64,000 nt of DNA from positions 38,579,194 through 38,643,193 of the forward strand of contig OX463778.1 of NCBI GenBank assembly GCA_949825025.1. The letters run 5' to 3'. Positions 36,290 to 52,889 of the stretch are shown one piece after another. The notes below the pieces were generated by a model. The model did no database searches. It was not told the DNA's origin and worked only from the letters and a program-made list of their open reading frames with translations. Every line of letters starts with the position of its first letter. Within the stretch, counting starts at the first letter, position 1. The translations under genes and the position numbers were made by a program. Origin of the DNA: Siphlonurus alternatus. Lineage: Eukaryota; Arthropoda; Insecta; Ephemeroptera; Siphlonuridae.

Positions 36290-38100
36290 TATATTAATAA
36301 TCCGGTCTAGCAATACGCTACTTTGCTTGTTTTTACTACCTTTTAAATCCATTATCATGCGAATAAATTCAATGAGTTGGAAAATATTAAAACGTCTTCA
36401 AGTATACACCAAAAAAATTGTATCACAAAAAAAAAATCTCAGCTTTAATAAAATCTTTTAAATCAAAAACCTCCGTAAGATTTTTACAGTTTTAATTACG
36501 TTTATAAATTGATCAGTTTGTGTGGTATTTTCATACTATTTTTTTAATCTTTTAACGTACATGGATAAATTATTAGCTCTTATTAGTACATTGAATGTAA
36601 TAAAGATTATTTAAACTTCTCAACCTATTAATGGCTTAATATTTTTTAAACGTTCTCATTTTACAACACAATCTTAACATATTCATGAGCAATTTATAAA
36701 AAAAATACTGTATGAAAAAAAAATGCTATTTAATAAGCGTTAATAAGAAATAAGCTAAGGTGACGTTTAATCCTTTTACTTTTTAAAATGCTTTTAAAAT
36801 ATATTTCTTCATAGTATGTGAATGTATTCATCTTATTTTTGTACCAAGTACGATTAATTTTTTACATAAAGCAATAAATTTAGTTAAAAAATTAAGTTTT
36901 AAAACAGTGTGGTGTATAATAAGTTTTTATGTATGTAATTAATATTGTTATAATAACTTTCAAATTTGAGGTGTGAACTCAGTACTTGTCTTATCTAATT
37001 AACATTTCTTGCGTGTACGAAGTGCTTCAAATAGTCTTTATTATTTTTAAGTATCAACTTGATAAAAAAATATTAAATATTGCATATATAGTAATTATAT
37101 AATTATAAAATCATGTGTATATGATATATTTTACTATAATTAATACAAATTAATTACTTATTAAATTTTACACAGCATCTCATTAAATTGATTAAAATAA
37201 TTTATTTATTCTTTTGTGGTTCGACGAGGCATTTAAAAAAAGGCTTGTTATTTCTGCTTAAAGTACGTACAGGCATTTAATATCATTATACAGTGACGTA
37301 ATATAAAAAATATGTGTACATATATATTTACACAAAAATAAACATTTTAACGAGGCATTTTTTTCATCTGTAATGTTTTTTACTGAAATCCCTAAAAAAA
37401 AGTCCCTAATCATAATATTTTAAATAACAATTCTTACATTCGCAAACTAAGCTCCAGGTGAATCCTCAGCATATTTGGAACTGAAAGACCTATGGATATA
37501 TAAAATTAGGGAATAATAATTACTCAGGCTGCAGTATTTTTTTTTTTTTTTTAAGTTAACGCTGTTATAATTTAACTTTTTAGTTTAACATATTTATATA
37601 CGTTAAATGTTTTATACGTTATAAACGTAATTTAAAAACAATGACTGCATGCTCTTTACACTCATTATAGCAAATTCGTATTGTTTTATCACAGAGTAAA
37701 CACTACAATTTGTATTTTAATTAAATATATATCTCGTTAAACAATTTTTTGTTTAAGTAATATTTTATTCTTGCGTTATCATATTATTTTATCCTCATGG
37801 TAATTAAATAATTCCTTTATTCGCAAGTTTTTAAATTAATTTAAATTGTGTTACTAAATCAAATGTTATACATCAAGTACATTTAAAGGTCAATTGTATA
37901 AAAATTGTAAAAAATATTTTTTCATTTATAATTTTTTAAATCATCTAAAAATCTTATTATATAATTGCTTTGTAAAATAGACAGTGACACAATCGTAAAT
38001 CATATTCTTTCCACTAATTAAGCTACAAAATTCTAGTTTAGTTTGAAGGTGGGGTGGATGAGTATTGCAAACTTGATTCTTCCAAGGTCATGGCTTCTAT
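36290..38100. other. AT-rich non-genic DNA
   Basis: No gene or repeat recognised apart from homopolymer runs. Confidence 0.55.
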
Positions 38101-38129
38101 ATTATGAGAGTTCATGATCACACCAGTTT

Positions 38130-38175
38130 GCCCTAGGGCCCCCCTCCCCCCCCCCCCTCCTCCCTTTCACTCCCC
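38130..38175. repeat. Poly-C tract
   Basis: A C-rich run (GGGCCCCCCTCC followed by about 13 C) in an otherwise AT-rich region. A comparable poly-C run followed by similar GTGTGATTCAC-type sequence lies at about 43767-43795. Confidence 0.7.
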
Positions 38176-38787
38176 TCACCGCCCAACGTGTAATTCACAG
38201 GCCAGAGATCAGCATTTCGTCTGATTCATTGGTCACGTGAAATTATAAAGTGGCTTTACAGAACAAATTACCTCCTTTCACTTTATTGTAGCACCTTTAT
38301 CAAAACTAATTGTATGATTGTTAGAAAAGCGTGCCATAATTTGAAAATTTCAATCAAAAAATAATACACGCATCCATAAACAAACAAATAATCACAATTT
38401 GATGATTCGTTATTCACTTTTTTTAATAAAAAATTCTCACTTTTTATTAATACTAGCAAAAAATTGATAGTTTTATTGAGAAGCAGAAATTTATGGTAGC
38501 TTTTTATTCTTTGAACTATTATATATACATAATATATAAAATAAATCTATTTGTTATACCCTATATTCATCAACTTTATGTCACACGTAACAATGCGATA
38601 AAATAAACATTTTAAATTTTTGCCTCTGGGTACAATTTAATAGCGAAATAAAAATTGGAAAAAAGAAAAAAAATGATATAATAACGTGCCTTAAGTGCTA
38701 TTGTTATATGAAAATTAAAATAAAATTCCTTCTCAATTGAATTGTAAAGTATAAGAATAACTTACCACCTTTTTATTAATGGGGGGT

Positions 38788-39100
38788 GTGGAGCAGTGCG
38801 TTTGAACAGGTCTCGTCAGATCACCAAAGTCAAGCAATGCTTGCTTGGTTAGTAGTTGGATGGGTTACCATTTTCAACAAAAAACATGTTTCCCATGCAC
38901 CCAGGGGTAAATCATTTTGCTTTTCCACCATGTGGCTCCCGTGGCTTTGGACCATTGCACTTTCGGTTCATTGACAAAAGCAGTAGCGTCCATCCTGGCT
39001 AAGGTTTCCACGTTTTCCTTAGTCGCAGACAAATGCCCGGATGGATTGCAAGGCCATGACACGCCCCCGTTCCAGAAGAGCCCGCAAAACGCTTAAGGTT
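38788..39100 (+). mobile_element. 5S-derived SINE, diverged copy
   Basis: The head keeps TCTCGTCAGATCACCAAAGT and GGTTAGTAGTTGGATGGGTT, a diverged 5S C box. The body keeps GTGGCTTTGGACCATTGC, CTAAGGTTTCCACG and GGATGGATTGCAAGGCCAT, in the same order as the full copy at 12090-12497. No poly(A) tail is visible. Overlapping open frames on both strands here are by-products. Confidence 0.75.
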
Positions 39101-39129
39101 TCCGAAGATTCAGGGTTTCAAAGTAGTGT

Positions 39130-40187
39130 GTAATTGGACTAATTAGCAAGTAGAAGTACCAAATAGAGTTTGATTAAAAAAATGTAATGAAAAAGGACTA
39201 AAGCAATGAAAATTATTTGCATTTATAAGTTTAATAATTATATGCAACTGTAAATTACTTTTAGAATGAGTCCTTAATTGCTTTTTTATAGTGATGTATT
39301 TCAGCTTTATTTGCATCTATTCTAGAAAAAATGTGCATGATAAATAAGAAAATTATACTTACTAATTAAAAATATGAGCTATATTTCTCTATATACTACA
39401 TCACAAATATTTGCATTTTAATTTGAATACAGCATGCATATTTTTATATCCTGCAATGTGCACTGTAAAAAATGACATATCATGCATGGTATAATCTTGT
39501 TACATTTTACCTCTGTTACTGTATACGTTACCCGTATATCAAGAACTATGCAGTAAATTAAGTAAAAAGTAAATTGAAATAGAAGCTTATAGTGATATAT
39601 TGTATTTAAAATCAAGCCATACCTTCCAGAATTGATTCAATTGCTATAGTACTCTAAATAATTAAATTTAATAAGGCGCTTGAATGAATAACCCCCTCAA
39701 CCTTCTTTACAGAGTAAACATGCTAACAGTTATAGTGACTTATAAAGATAAATTTACATGCGTTATTTTTTATAAGACACTAATATGGGACAATTACCCT
39801 GAAATTTAATGGTGGGCATCTATAGTAACACCACAACGAATCGCCTCAATGCAGTAAATTTACTTGAAGGATTTCACAGCAATCGCGTCGCATCGCAGAT
39901 TCGACGTCACACAAATTTACCTTTAATCAAAATTAGTGAGATAACACGTACGCATTACAACAATCACTCTGTCAACTGGTAAGTCTGTGTTGCATCGTGT
40001 GTGTAACTGGTATTCTGGTTAACAATGCAGAACGCATACCAAAAATCTTACGTATAAAAAAAATATATATGAAATAGTCAAAATTTTGCAGAAGTGCTTT
40101 TGTTTGCCTCAGAATTTCAATTAATTTTTTCTCTCGAGATAATAATTTATAACAATTTTTTTTAACTATATATAATTATTATTGAAT
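39130..40187. other. AT-rich non-genic DNA
   Basis: No gene recognised; 39800-39930 is somewhat less AT-rich. Confidence 0.5.
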
Positions 40188-40210
40188 GGGAGCAATTCAG
40201 CAAGCGTTAA

Positions 40211-40321
40211 GGAGCGTTTTAAGAAGCGTTTTCTTAAGAAGCGTTTTTTATCCCAGGTAATAGGTAAGAAAAATGCTTCTTAAAAAAATGCTTCTTAAAA
40301 AAATGCTTCTTAAATCGTTAC
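40211..40321. mobile_element. Small palindromic insertion flanked by TTAA
   Basis: 111 bases absent from the mirror arm, flanked by TTAA (40207-40210 and 40322-40325). The interior has AAGAAGCGTTTT repeated on the left and its complement-like AAAATGCTTCTT repeated on the right. A TTAA duplication is the piggyBac-type signature. Confidence 0.65.
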
Positions 40322-40460
40322 TTAAAGGTGAACTGAAGGGATTGCTTTTTTTTCCCTTTAGGGAACCTTATATTACCTATCCCATCCATCTGCACTAATT
40401 TTTTCATGGCAGATACTTATTGTGCGGTTCCCGGACAGCTCGGAGCCAAACGTGTTTCTA

Positions 40461-40725
40461 GGACAACTCGGAGCACGGACAGCTCGGAGCGCGGACATCC
40501 TGGAGCCAAGGCAGGACAACTCGGAGCACGGACAGCTCGGAGCGCGGACATCCTGGAGCCAAGGCAGGACAACTCGGAGCACGGACAGCTCGGAGCGCGG
40601 ACATCCTGGAGCCAAGGCAGGACAACTCGGAGCACGGACAGCTCGGAGCGCGGACATCCTGGAGCCTAGCTAGGACAACTCGGAGCGCGGACATCCTGGA
40701 GCCTAGCTAGGACAACTCGGGGCAC
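40461..40725 (+). repeat. 53-bp minisatellite, left foldback arm
   Basis: Units start at 40461, 40514, 40567, 40620 and 40673, followed by a shortened 37-bp unit and a partial one. Within each unit two 16-bp subrepeats (GGACAACTCGGAGCAC, GGACAGCTCGGAGCGC) and a GGACATCCTGGAGCC block are visible. Long Ser/Arg/Gly frames on both strands arise because the unit has few stop codons. Confidence 0.95.
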
Positions 40726-41534
40726 CGTTTTATTTAAATTACAATTAATGAATTTTTATTTCAAAATAAAAATTGATGTATGCCGAGAATGTATCGTTAA
40801 TCGTAACATTTTTTGTTGTATTACTTATATTTATTACGTATGCACAAAAAAATTATCAAGTTTTCTGATCTGATGTATCTGATAAGAGATAATCCAAAAA
40901 TTATATCATGAATTATTATTATATGATTAAATTTCTGCAAATTAATATTATACAACCTTTTTTTTCTGCCAAAAAGATTTCATTTTGTTATATTTGCATG
41001 CTTTTAAACTTTTAACTTTTAAATATATTATGCAATATTGATTTTATAAAAAAAGAAAAATAATGAGTTGATCTTATTACCTTATCTAAAATATTTACAG
41101 AAATTATCTATCTACTTTTTAGTCTCCTTTCTCAAAGTTTACCAACTTAAATTCATTTTTAAGTTTCTTGTATATCTAAATTTAGTAATTAAATAATACA
41201 GCACAAAGATTTTATCAAAACTGTGTACTTTATTATTTCACATAATATTATATTAGATTATCAAAATGATTCCTAACTTATGTAATGTCATTTACTATAA
41301 ACAAAAGTATTCAAAAAGTTCAATTAACAATGATCATCATGGGAAATTCATGATATAATTTTTAGATTATCTCTTAACAGATACATCAGATCAGAAAACT
41401 TGGTAATTTTTTTGTACATACGTAATAAATATAAGTAATGTAACAAAAAATGTTACGATTAACGATACATTCTCGGCATACATCAATTTTTATTTTGAAA
41501 TAAAAATTCATTAATTGTAATTTAAATAAAACGG

Positions 41535-41775
41535 TACCCCGAGTTGTCCTAGCTAGGCTCCAGGATGTCCGCGCTCCGAGCTGTCCGTGCTCCGAGTTGT
41601 CCTAGCTAGGCTCCAGGATGTCCGCGCTCCGAGCTGTCCGTGCTCCGAGTTGTCCTGCCTTGGCTCCAGGATGTCCGCGCTCCGAGCTGTCCGTGCTCCG
41701 AGTTGTCCTGCCTTGGCTCCAGGATGTCCGCGCTCCGAGCTGTCCGTGCTCCGAGTTGTCCTAGAAACACGTTTG
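41535..41775 (-). repeat. 53-bp minisatellite, right foldback arm
   Basis: The inverted counterpart of 40461-40725. Unit composition differs: a unit adjoining the spacer is full length here but shortened in the left arm, so the arms have changed separately since they formed. Confidence 0.95.
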
Positions 41776-41826
41776 GCTCCGAGCTGTCCGGCTCCCAGTT
41801 GACCGCGCTCCGAGTTCTCCGGATAC

Positions 41827-42109
41827 CTTATTGTGCTGCTGTAGGACAATTAGTGAAAAAGTGAAGTTGTGACGTATCAGCGACGGTTGGTTGACTTAAA
41901 ACTCGCCGCGGTGAAAAAACACACGAGCTACCGCGAGCGACCGCGGAAACTGCCGAGGGAGCGGCGATCGGCTCGCGATCGCCACTCTCTCGGCAGTTTC
42001 CGCGGTCGCTCGTGTGTTTTTTCACCGCGGCGAGTTTTAAGTCAACCAACCGTCGCTGATACGTCACAACTTCACTTTTTCACTAATTGTCCTACAGCAG
42101 CACAATAAG
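41827..42109. mobile_element. MITE-E nested in the right foldback arm
   Basis: A 283-bp near-perfect palindrome, ends CTTATTGTGCTGCTGTAGG and complement. The arms of about 125 bp contain GACGTATCAGCGACGG and CTCGCCGCGGTG; the loop contains CGATCGGCTCGCGATCG. The left arm has a 10-base extra (CTACCGCGAG). Almost no divergence between the arms points to a recent insertion. It is far more GC-rich than its surroundings. Confidence 0.85.
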
Positions 42110-42278
42110 TATCTGCCATGAAAAAATTAGTGCAGATGGATGGGATAGGTAATATAAGGTTCCCTAAAGGGAAAAAAAAGCAATCCCTTCAGTTCACCTT
42201 TAACGTTTGCTGAATCGCTCCAAATTATTATATATAAAAATTTTCTGCCATGGTGACTGCTGTAGGCTGTTTATACTC

Positions 42279-42310
42279 TGACGTCACATGCAAAAGAGCC
42301 ATATATAAAG
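42279..42310 (+). promoter_or_regulatory. CRE and TATA-like arrangement
   Basis: TGACGTCA (42279-42286), ATGCAAA, and CATATATAAAGAG (from 42300) occur within 32 bases, a spacing seen in Pol II core promoters. No gene is recognised downstream; the A2 MITE follows at 42514. Speculative. Confidence 0.2.
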
Positions 42311-42513
42311 AGCCTTGTTTGTAGAGATGCACACACACATGGTACACATATTATCATTGTATTATATATAGTAAAATTATGTTCAGTTCTGCTTTAAAAT
42401 TTTCATTAGATGATAATATGTATATCCTGATATCTCACAGCGATTAATTTATTGAACTTGATGAATCAAAATAATGAGCAACAGTTTGCTATAATTCATT
42501 ATGCGTTTTTACA

Positions 42514-42743
42514 ATGAAATATCGACCTCAATTTGTTTTATTGCAGAAATGGATAGAGGGTGCAAAGCTATATACAGTATATATAATGCTATCCTGATTT
42601 TTTTTCAGGTGTTTTAAGCGTCGCTCCTAATTTTTAAAAATACTCCAAGGCTGTAAAAAATCTGAAAAAAATCAGGGTAGCATAACTTTGCACTCTCTAT
42701 AATCCATTTCTGCAGTAAAAAAATTTTGAGGCCGATACTCCAC
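42514..42743. mobile_element. MITE-A2, internally shortened copy
   Basis: ATATCGACCTCAA at the left is mirrored by GAGGCCGATAC at the right; shared blocks TTATTGCAGAAATGGATAGA and GGTGCAAAG agree with the copies at 56.8 and 57.6 kb. About 100 bp of arm and loop are missing, and the loop is replaced by GTTTTAAGCGTCGCTCC. Confidence 0.75.
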
Positions 42744-42744
42744 A

Positions 42745-44750
42745 TGGTAATCAAGACAGAAAATTTATATCCTTACACCATAACATATCAAAGACATCAA
42801 TTGAATTCATCATCGATTGAAACATTAATTCACTGATGAGAGAATGTACATACGTACTTTTTGTACTGTGTAATTTATAGAAATGCGTCAATAAATCTTT
42901 TTATTTTATTATCTTTCCCTCGTGAGTGCATAAATAACTAGTCAGAGGCAGAGGAGGTATGTACAATGAGTCCAATAGGAACTTTTCACTTTCCGGATAA
43001 AAATAGGACGTTGTGTAATAAATCCCTGTAAACACAATATTATACGAAAGAAATAAAAAAAAAATGATAAATCAGCATTAGAAAAATCAACAAAACACTT
43101 TTGAATAAAAATAATTAAACGAGCATGTATATTTTTAATTTTTGCCAAATTCAAACATTTTAATTGCGCGAACGAACGGGGGAAAAAAATCAAATTACCT
43201 ATTCTTTTGCAATTTATCAAACTCTCGGAAAGCTTTATATTAATGGGGACAAAGCATGTCCAGAGAAATAATATAAAAACATGGAAATAAATTTGACAAT
43301 TTTTGTTTGTGTGAGGATACTAAATTGGTTTTGTTTTTACTCTTTTTTGCTTGTTTTATATTCACTCGTTTACCTTTTAACTTTTCAGTGCTATAATATA
43401 GACTAAAATAATTCATAATTTTATTTAATGTGTAAAAGAAAATCTCGTTTTATGAAAGTAATGTACCGGTACTTTACATAAATTCCATATCGTTTTAATT
43501 ATAGCATAATATCACTTATCTAAAGTCTCTAGAGTAAATGTAAATTTCTACTTAAGGGGCTTAACAATTAAGCAAGTAATTGAATGAGGTACTTACAACC
43601 AGAGCTATATAATTGAAGCACGATTACTATGACTTTAATGCTGAATTAAAACAGTCTATAATTATTCACGTTAAATTCTTGATTGTTACAGAGCTTGCTG
43701 CAATGAAGTTAAGTAAAGTTGCTGGTCATGCAATCTTTGGCTCGTGCCGGTGAGATTTGTCACGTGCCCCCCCCCCCGCCTCCCTGTGTGATTCACCTGT
43801 CTTTTGAGGAGGACACATGAAAGAAAGCTCAGTGCATCTGCAACTTATTAACTCCATTCACAAAAGAAAAAATAATAGTACATAAAAAAGGAGAGATACG
43901 TGAAACCATGTCATTTACAATTTACCTTTTTTTTTAACTTGGTAAATAAACATTTTTGTTCTAAAGTTTACAAATAAAACAATACATAAAATAAAAATAA
44001 ATAGTACAAATATATATTTATTAGATAAGTTTAAAAAATACGATTTTATTCACTCAAGGACGGTTGTAATAAAGTTTTATTTTAGATTTTTAATTCGTTG
44101 TAAATTACCATTGCACGTGTAATAGTGTTCACGCTGTATTAGAGAAAAACAAAGCCAAGCGAGCAGGTTGTTGTTGAATAAACAATTCAGTATAGAGTCA
44201 AATAAAACAATTGCATCAGTGCTATAGTATTCCATTATATTGAAGTACACATCAGGTTAGTCTGAATGTTATCTTTGCTCTACACTTAGTTTATGGAGAC
44301 TTGATGGTATTAAAATAATGGATAAACGGGGTGCTATTTTATTTAACCTAAAATTGTAAATTTGCATAATATTTTACACTTGAGGCTACAGCACTGATAA
44401 AGCAACAGAGATAACATTCCTAATGACTTGAGGTGTATTTGAGAATACGCTATAGAGCAATATATTATATTGTCAGCAATAGCAGCAGTTTCTCTTCTCT
44501 TTCCATGTAGCGTGACATTATATTGTAAGCCTTGAATACATTATTGTTACAGAACGAAGTGTGTGCTTTATATATATTATATTATAAATAGAGGATCATT
44601 TGAAACACTGATTGTAAAGGTACTTATAAATTTGTAAATGTTTAATACCATGTAGATTTGTAAGTCAAACAATGGTAATGAAAATATAGGTCAATTTATC
44701 GAGGTATAAAGTATGGTTTAATTATAATTTAATCATCACTAAAATAACAG
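42745..44750. other. AT-rich non-genic DNA with a poly-C tract
   Basis: A minus-strand frame at 42942-43220 has no motif. The poly-C tract at about 43767-43780 is followed by less AT-rich sequence up to 43830. No gene supported. Confidence 0.5.
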
Positions 44751-44754
44751 CGAT

Positions 44755-44925
44755 AAGGCGGACTGGCGATAAGACTGGGAGAGAGATCACTGACTGGCCC
44801 CTCTGATTTTTAACACAGAGGTTTACAAAAAGTGACCTCAGACCAGGTGGCCCCTGCTGCCTGTAATGCCTATATGACCCTGACTGTGGCCCCTAGCTTC
44901 CCAGTCCAAGCCTCCACTAAATTGT
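44755..44925. mobile_element. Possible hAT-like element remnant
   Basis: Opens GGCGGACTGGC and closes CCCAGTCCAAGCC, a short imperfect inverted terminus of a kind common in hAT-derived MITEs. Repeated GGCCCC blocks inside. No clear target duplication. Called on resemblance only. Confidence 0.3.
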
Positions 44926-44929
44926 ACAC

Positions 44930-46480
44930 AAATAATGTTTAAATTATTTTTCTGCAATAAAATACGTATTTTACATATTATATTTAATATTTAAATTATC
45001 ACACAAACTTAATTTTGTTTGTATTATTATTTTATACATCATTTGTACACGTAAAAAAAGAAACTTTTTTAAAAAAAATATTATTATTTGAAATTACATC
45101 TTTTCAACTATTGACATTTTTTTCAACGACCAATAGAAAATCAAGAAATTCCCTTTCAATGTTTTCTTTTTATATGTCAAGTACTGTTGAAGAAAATTTG
45201 AAACCATCCAATTCTTTTTCTATTTGTACACAATTTTCCATTAGCTTATTTATTTTTTTTCAATTAACTTTATTCATTTTTATAAAATCCAGAGTGCTTT
45301 GAGCTCTCAAAGCTGCTATTTCACGTTGTTAAAATTTATGATATACATATTATATTGAAGTTATATAATACGTATATAAATTACATTTATTTTATAAAAA
45401 GCTAGAACAGTTAATAAATGCATTTCATAGAAACATTATAAATTTGAAAAATAATACATAAATTTTGTTAGTTACCATTTACCATTCTAATAAAATAATT
45501 TTTAGATTCATCTCAAAATTAAAAATTGTTTATTTTTATGATCACATTGAAAGTCGATAAATAGATAGTAAATTACGTGGGACAAGTTGCTACTGAATTA
45601 CATTCTGCCTTTATAAAATGAAAATAAACCACCAGATATATAGACGGTAATATATTTTTATATATATTACCATAATACACATCCAGTATGGGAGCTAGAT
45701 TGATGTATTTGCGAGGAGTGGGACTAAAAGGAATAAAAGATTTCATGGAACAAAAATTATTTCTAGGGTCTTCTACTTGGTTATTTATTATTGAATTAAT
45801 ACCAAAGAGTGTGTATTAAAAATACTTGATCTCTGGTAATACGACCATGAATTACCATACAAGAATATGTTTTAACTACGTCACAAGGCTACAGGTCAAC
45901 TAATTTAACACTCCCGCCGGAAGTAAATGGAAGTGGGAGTTTTCTTTACAACTTTTTATGTAAAATTTAACAAAAGATAATCACATTAACATTAAAGGTT
46001 TTAGGAGGAATAGGACCACCAAAAAAGTAATAACTTTTGGATACTTCCGATAAAAATATCAATTAAATTCTTTTATACACTTTTACCTTGAAAAATATAG
46101 GGCGTTCCAGTATTAAAATTTTATTATAATTTCCTTGAGCATACAATGAAGAAGAAACGACGAGCAAGTATTTTGTATTAAAAAAGTGTGAAATTTCTTA
46201 TTTTTATAATAAAATATTTAAAATATCAACACGTCTATCAAAGTTGTTATGAATAATAATATTTTATCACTTTAATATAATTTTTTTTTATTAAGTAAAC
46301 AAGGTCGCGTGATACAATATTTATCTTATGAAAAATTGAATGAGAAGCAGGCAGAGAGACTATGAAAATATTAAAGAAATTATAAAAAAAAAGTCAACTA
46401 CAAAAAATTAAAAACTAGCTGTTATTATAGAAAAATTTCCGGTTGTGTCACATATTCAACAAGTTGGCAGATGTCCCCTT

Positions 46481-46482
<2 letters not shown>
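44930..46482. other. AT-rich non-genic DNA
   Basis: A 95-codon plus frame at 45015-45302 is F/S/I-rich with no motif. A small perfect hairpin GGTAATATAT...ATATATTACC lies at about 45645-45672. Confidence 0.5.

Positions 46483-46512
<30 letters not shown>
46483..46512. repeat. Poly-T run
   Basis: About 30 uninterrupted T, followed by CCATCCACC. It might be the poly(A) of a minus-strand retroposon, but no body is recognised to its right. Confidence 0.8.
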
Positions 46513-51488
<4,976 letters not shown>

Positions 51489-51776
51489 GGAGGCTTCAAG
51501 TCAGCTGATTTTTCGGTGATCCCACCCGCTATACCAAACCTTTGTAAAAAAAAAAATGTGGATTCGTTTTCTCACTAAGAATAAGATTTTTCAGGGAAAA
51601 TTCCTTTACGGAACTTTGGTCCAAACTGAAAAATACAGTAGATAATTCAAGATTTAGATTTTTTATTTGATTTATAACCGAGAAAAGTTAAAAAAACACT
51701 TTGCTTCATTTTCAAGTGCAAGATGAACCTTAGCGACAAACAGTCGCGCAGCGAAAGCGCATCACTTGAAGCCTCT
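51489..51776. mobile_element. Probable MITE with short terminal repeats
   Basis: AGGCTTCAAGT (51491-51501) is complementary to ACTTGAAGCCT (51764-51774), about 285 bp apart, with TAATGG and TCTATT just outside. The interior is AT-rich and only weakly self-complementary. No other copy in the window. Confidence 0.45.
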
Positions 51777-52674
51777 ATTGAAATAACTTACTGAATGTTA
51801 GTACTGTTCAACACACAACCAGATTTTTATAACAATGCATTATATACGGATTATTTGCGTTTTCATATATTAGACACATACATTATGAAGAATAATTTTA
51901 ACATTTCTATGACATGACAGTAAATTGCCCTTTTAGGTGTTTAAAAATGCTTTTTTTCTTAATTTTTTTTCTAATGCTTATTTCGAAGCTATAAAGTTAA
52001 CTTAAAATCTTCAAGACATTCTTAAATAAATATCACACAATAAAAATAATTAACAATAAAAAATGCATATCTTCTATAACTTCTCTAATCTAAATGTACT
52101 AAAATGAGGTTAAAGTAATTATGCAAATTATTTACATTAATATTAAGCATGCATTCCACTTTATAAACAGTAGGGAATTAAATTTGAATGGATAATGAAA
52201 ATGATAATTTAATAAATTTATCTGGTCTTTGTATCTGGGTATGAATATCTTCATTTTAAAATTAAATATAATATTTAAATTTTAATTTATTAATAAAATT
52301 TATGCTAATTGATGAAATTTAAATTCTGCAAAGAACTTTATCTCATTTCAACAATGGAAAATTAGAACGGACAATTTAATTACTTCTTCCCCTCATTTGA
52401 GGTATTGATTATACACTGTAGAATCTCAATGTTGGCTCAACATAATGAGCAATTAGAGTGCAGCCATCCGTAGACAGCAATTAAGCAGCGATTAAACATT
52501 GTTAGAAAATGTGTGAGTACACATTATAATAGATATTGTTCTTGACTGAAATTTCTTTCGTCTGATTTTATTGAAAGGTCAAGATAGAAATAATCAAAAT
52601 TAAATTACATAAATTGTGATTTAATTCGTTATAAATTGTTTGCTTGTAATATCCCCCTGTTTGTGTTGGTCACA

Positions 52675-52880
52675 AGTTATTTCCCAGCTCTCCATGTACC
52701 CGTCTTGATAGCGTTGCTCAGGCTTTCGTCTCTTCAAAACTGAGACGCCGATGGCCTAGCAATCCATCCCAGCATTCATGCAGTGACTTAGGAAACTATG
52801 GAAACGTCAGTCAGGATGGTCGGCAATTGATGGAGAATGCCATCAACTACCTTGCTCATAGGAACTGTTTGGTATTATGG
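52675..52880 (-). mobile_element. 5S-derived SINE, body fragment
   Basis: On the minus strand: CATCCTGACTGACGTTTCC, GAATGCTGGGATGGATTGC and TAGGCCAT, matching in order the body of the copies at 12090-12497 and 38788. The 5S head is not recognisable. Confidence 0.65.
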
Positions 52881-52889
52881 TGTCTGAAA

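Larger units (their letters stand above)
40188..42221. mobile_element. Foldback element with minisatellite-bearing arms
   Basis: About 2.03 kb. Ends GGAGCAATTCAGCAAGCGTTAA (left) and its near-complement ending 42221. The inner arm edges meet at about 40914 and 41345, leaving a non-coding spacer of about 430 bp. Both arms contain the same tandem of a 53-bp unit in opposite orientation. The left arm carries an extra insertion at 40211-40321 and the right arm one at 41827-42109. Overall this resembles Foldback-type elements, whose long inverted repeats contain internal tandem repeats. No transposase and no clear target duplication are seen. Confidence 0.85.

Noticed and set aside
38786..39062. 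Overlapping 62-codon frames on both strands
   Set aside because: They lie within the diverged 5S-derived SINE and cross its known non-coding head and body.
40373..41864. Long frames with ARTARSADILEP-type or LRVVLPWLQDVRAP-type repeats
   Set aside because: Products of the stop-poor 53-bp minisatellite read in shifted frames; mirrored in the other arm.
41828..42108. Two identical-looking 79-codon frames on opposite strands
   Set aside because: They are the two arms of the MITE-E palindrome, so each strand reads the same sequence.
45015..45302. 95-codon plus-strand frame, and the similar one at 49214-49495
   Set aside because: Composition dominated by F, I, K, S and Y as chance translation of AT-rich DNA gives; no domain or signal.
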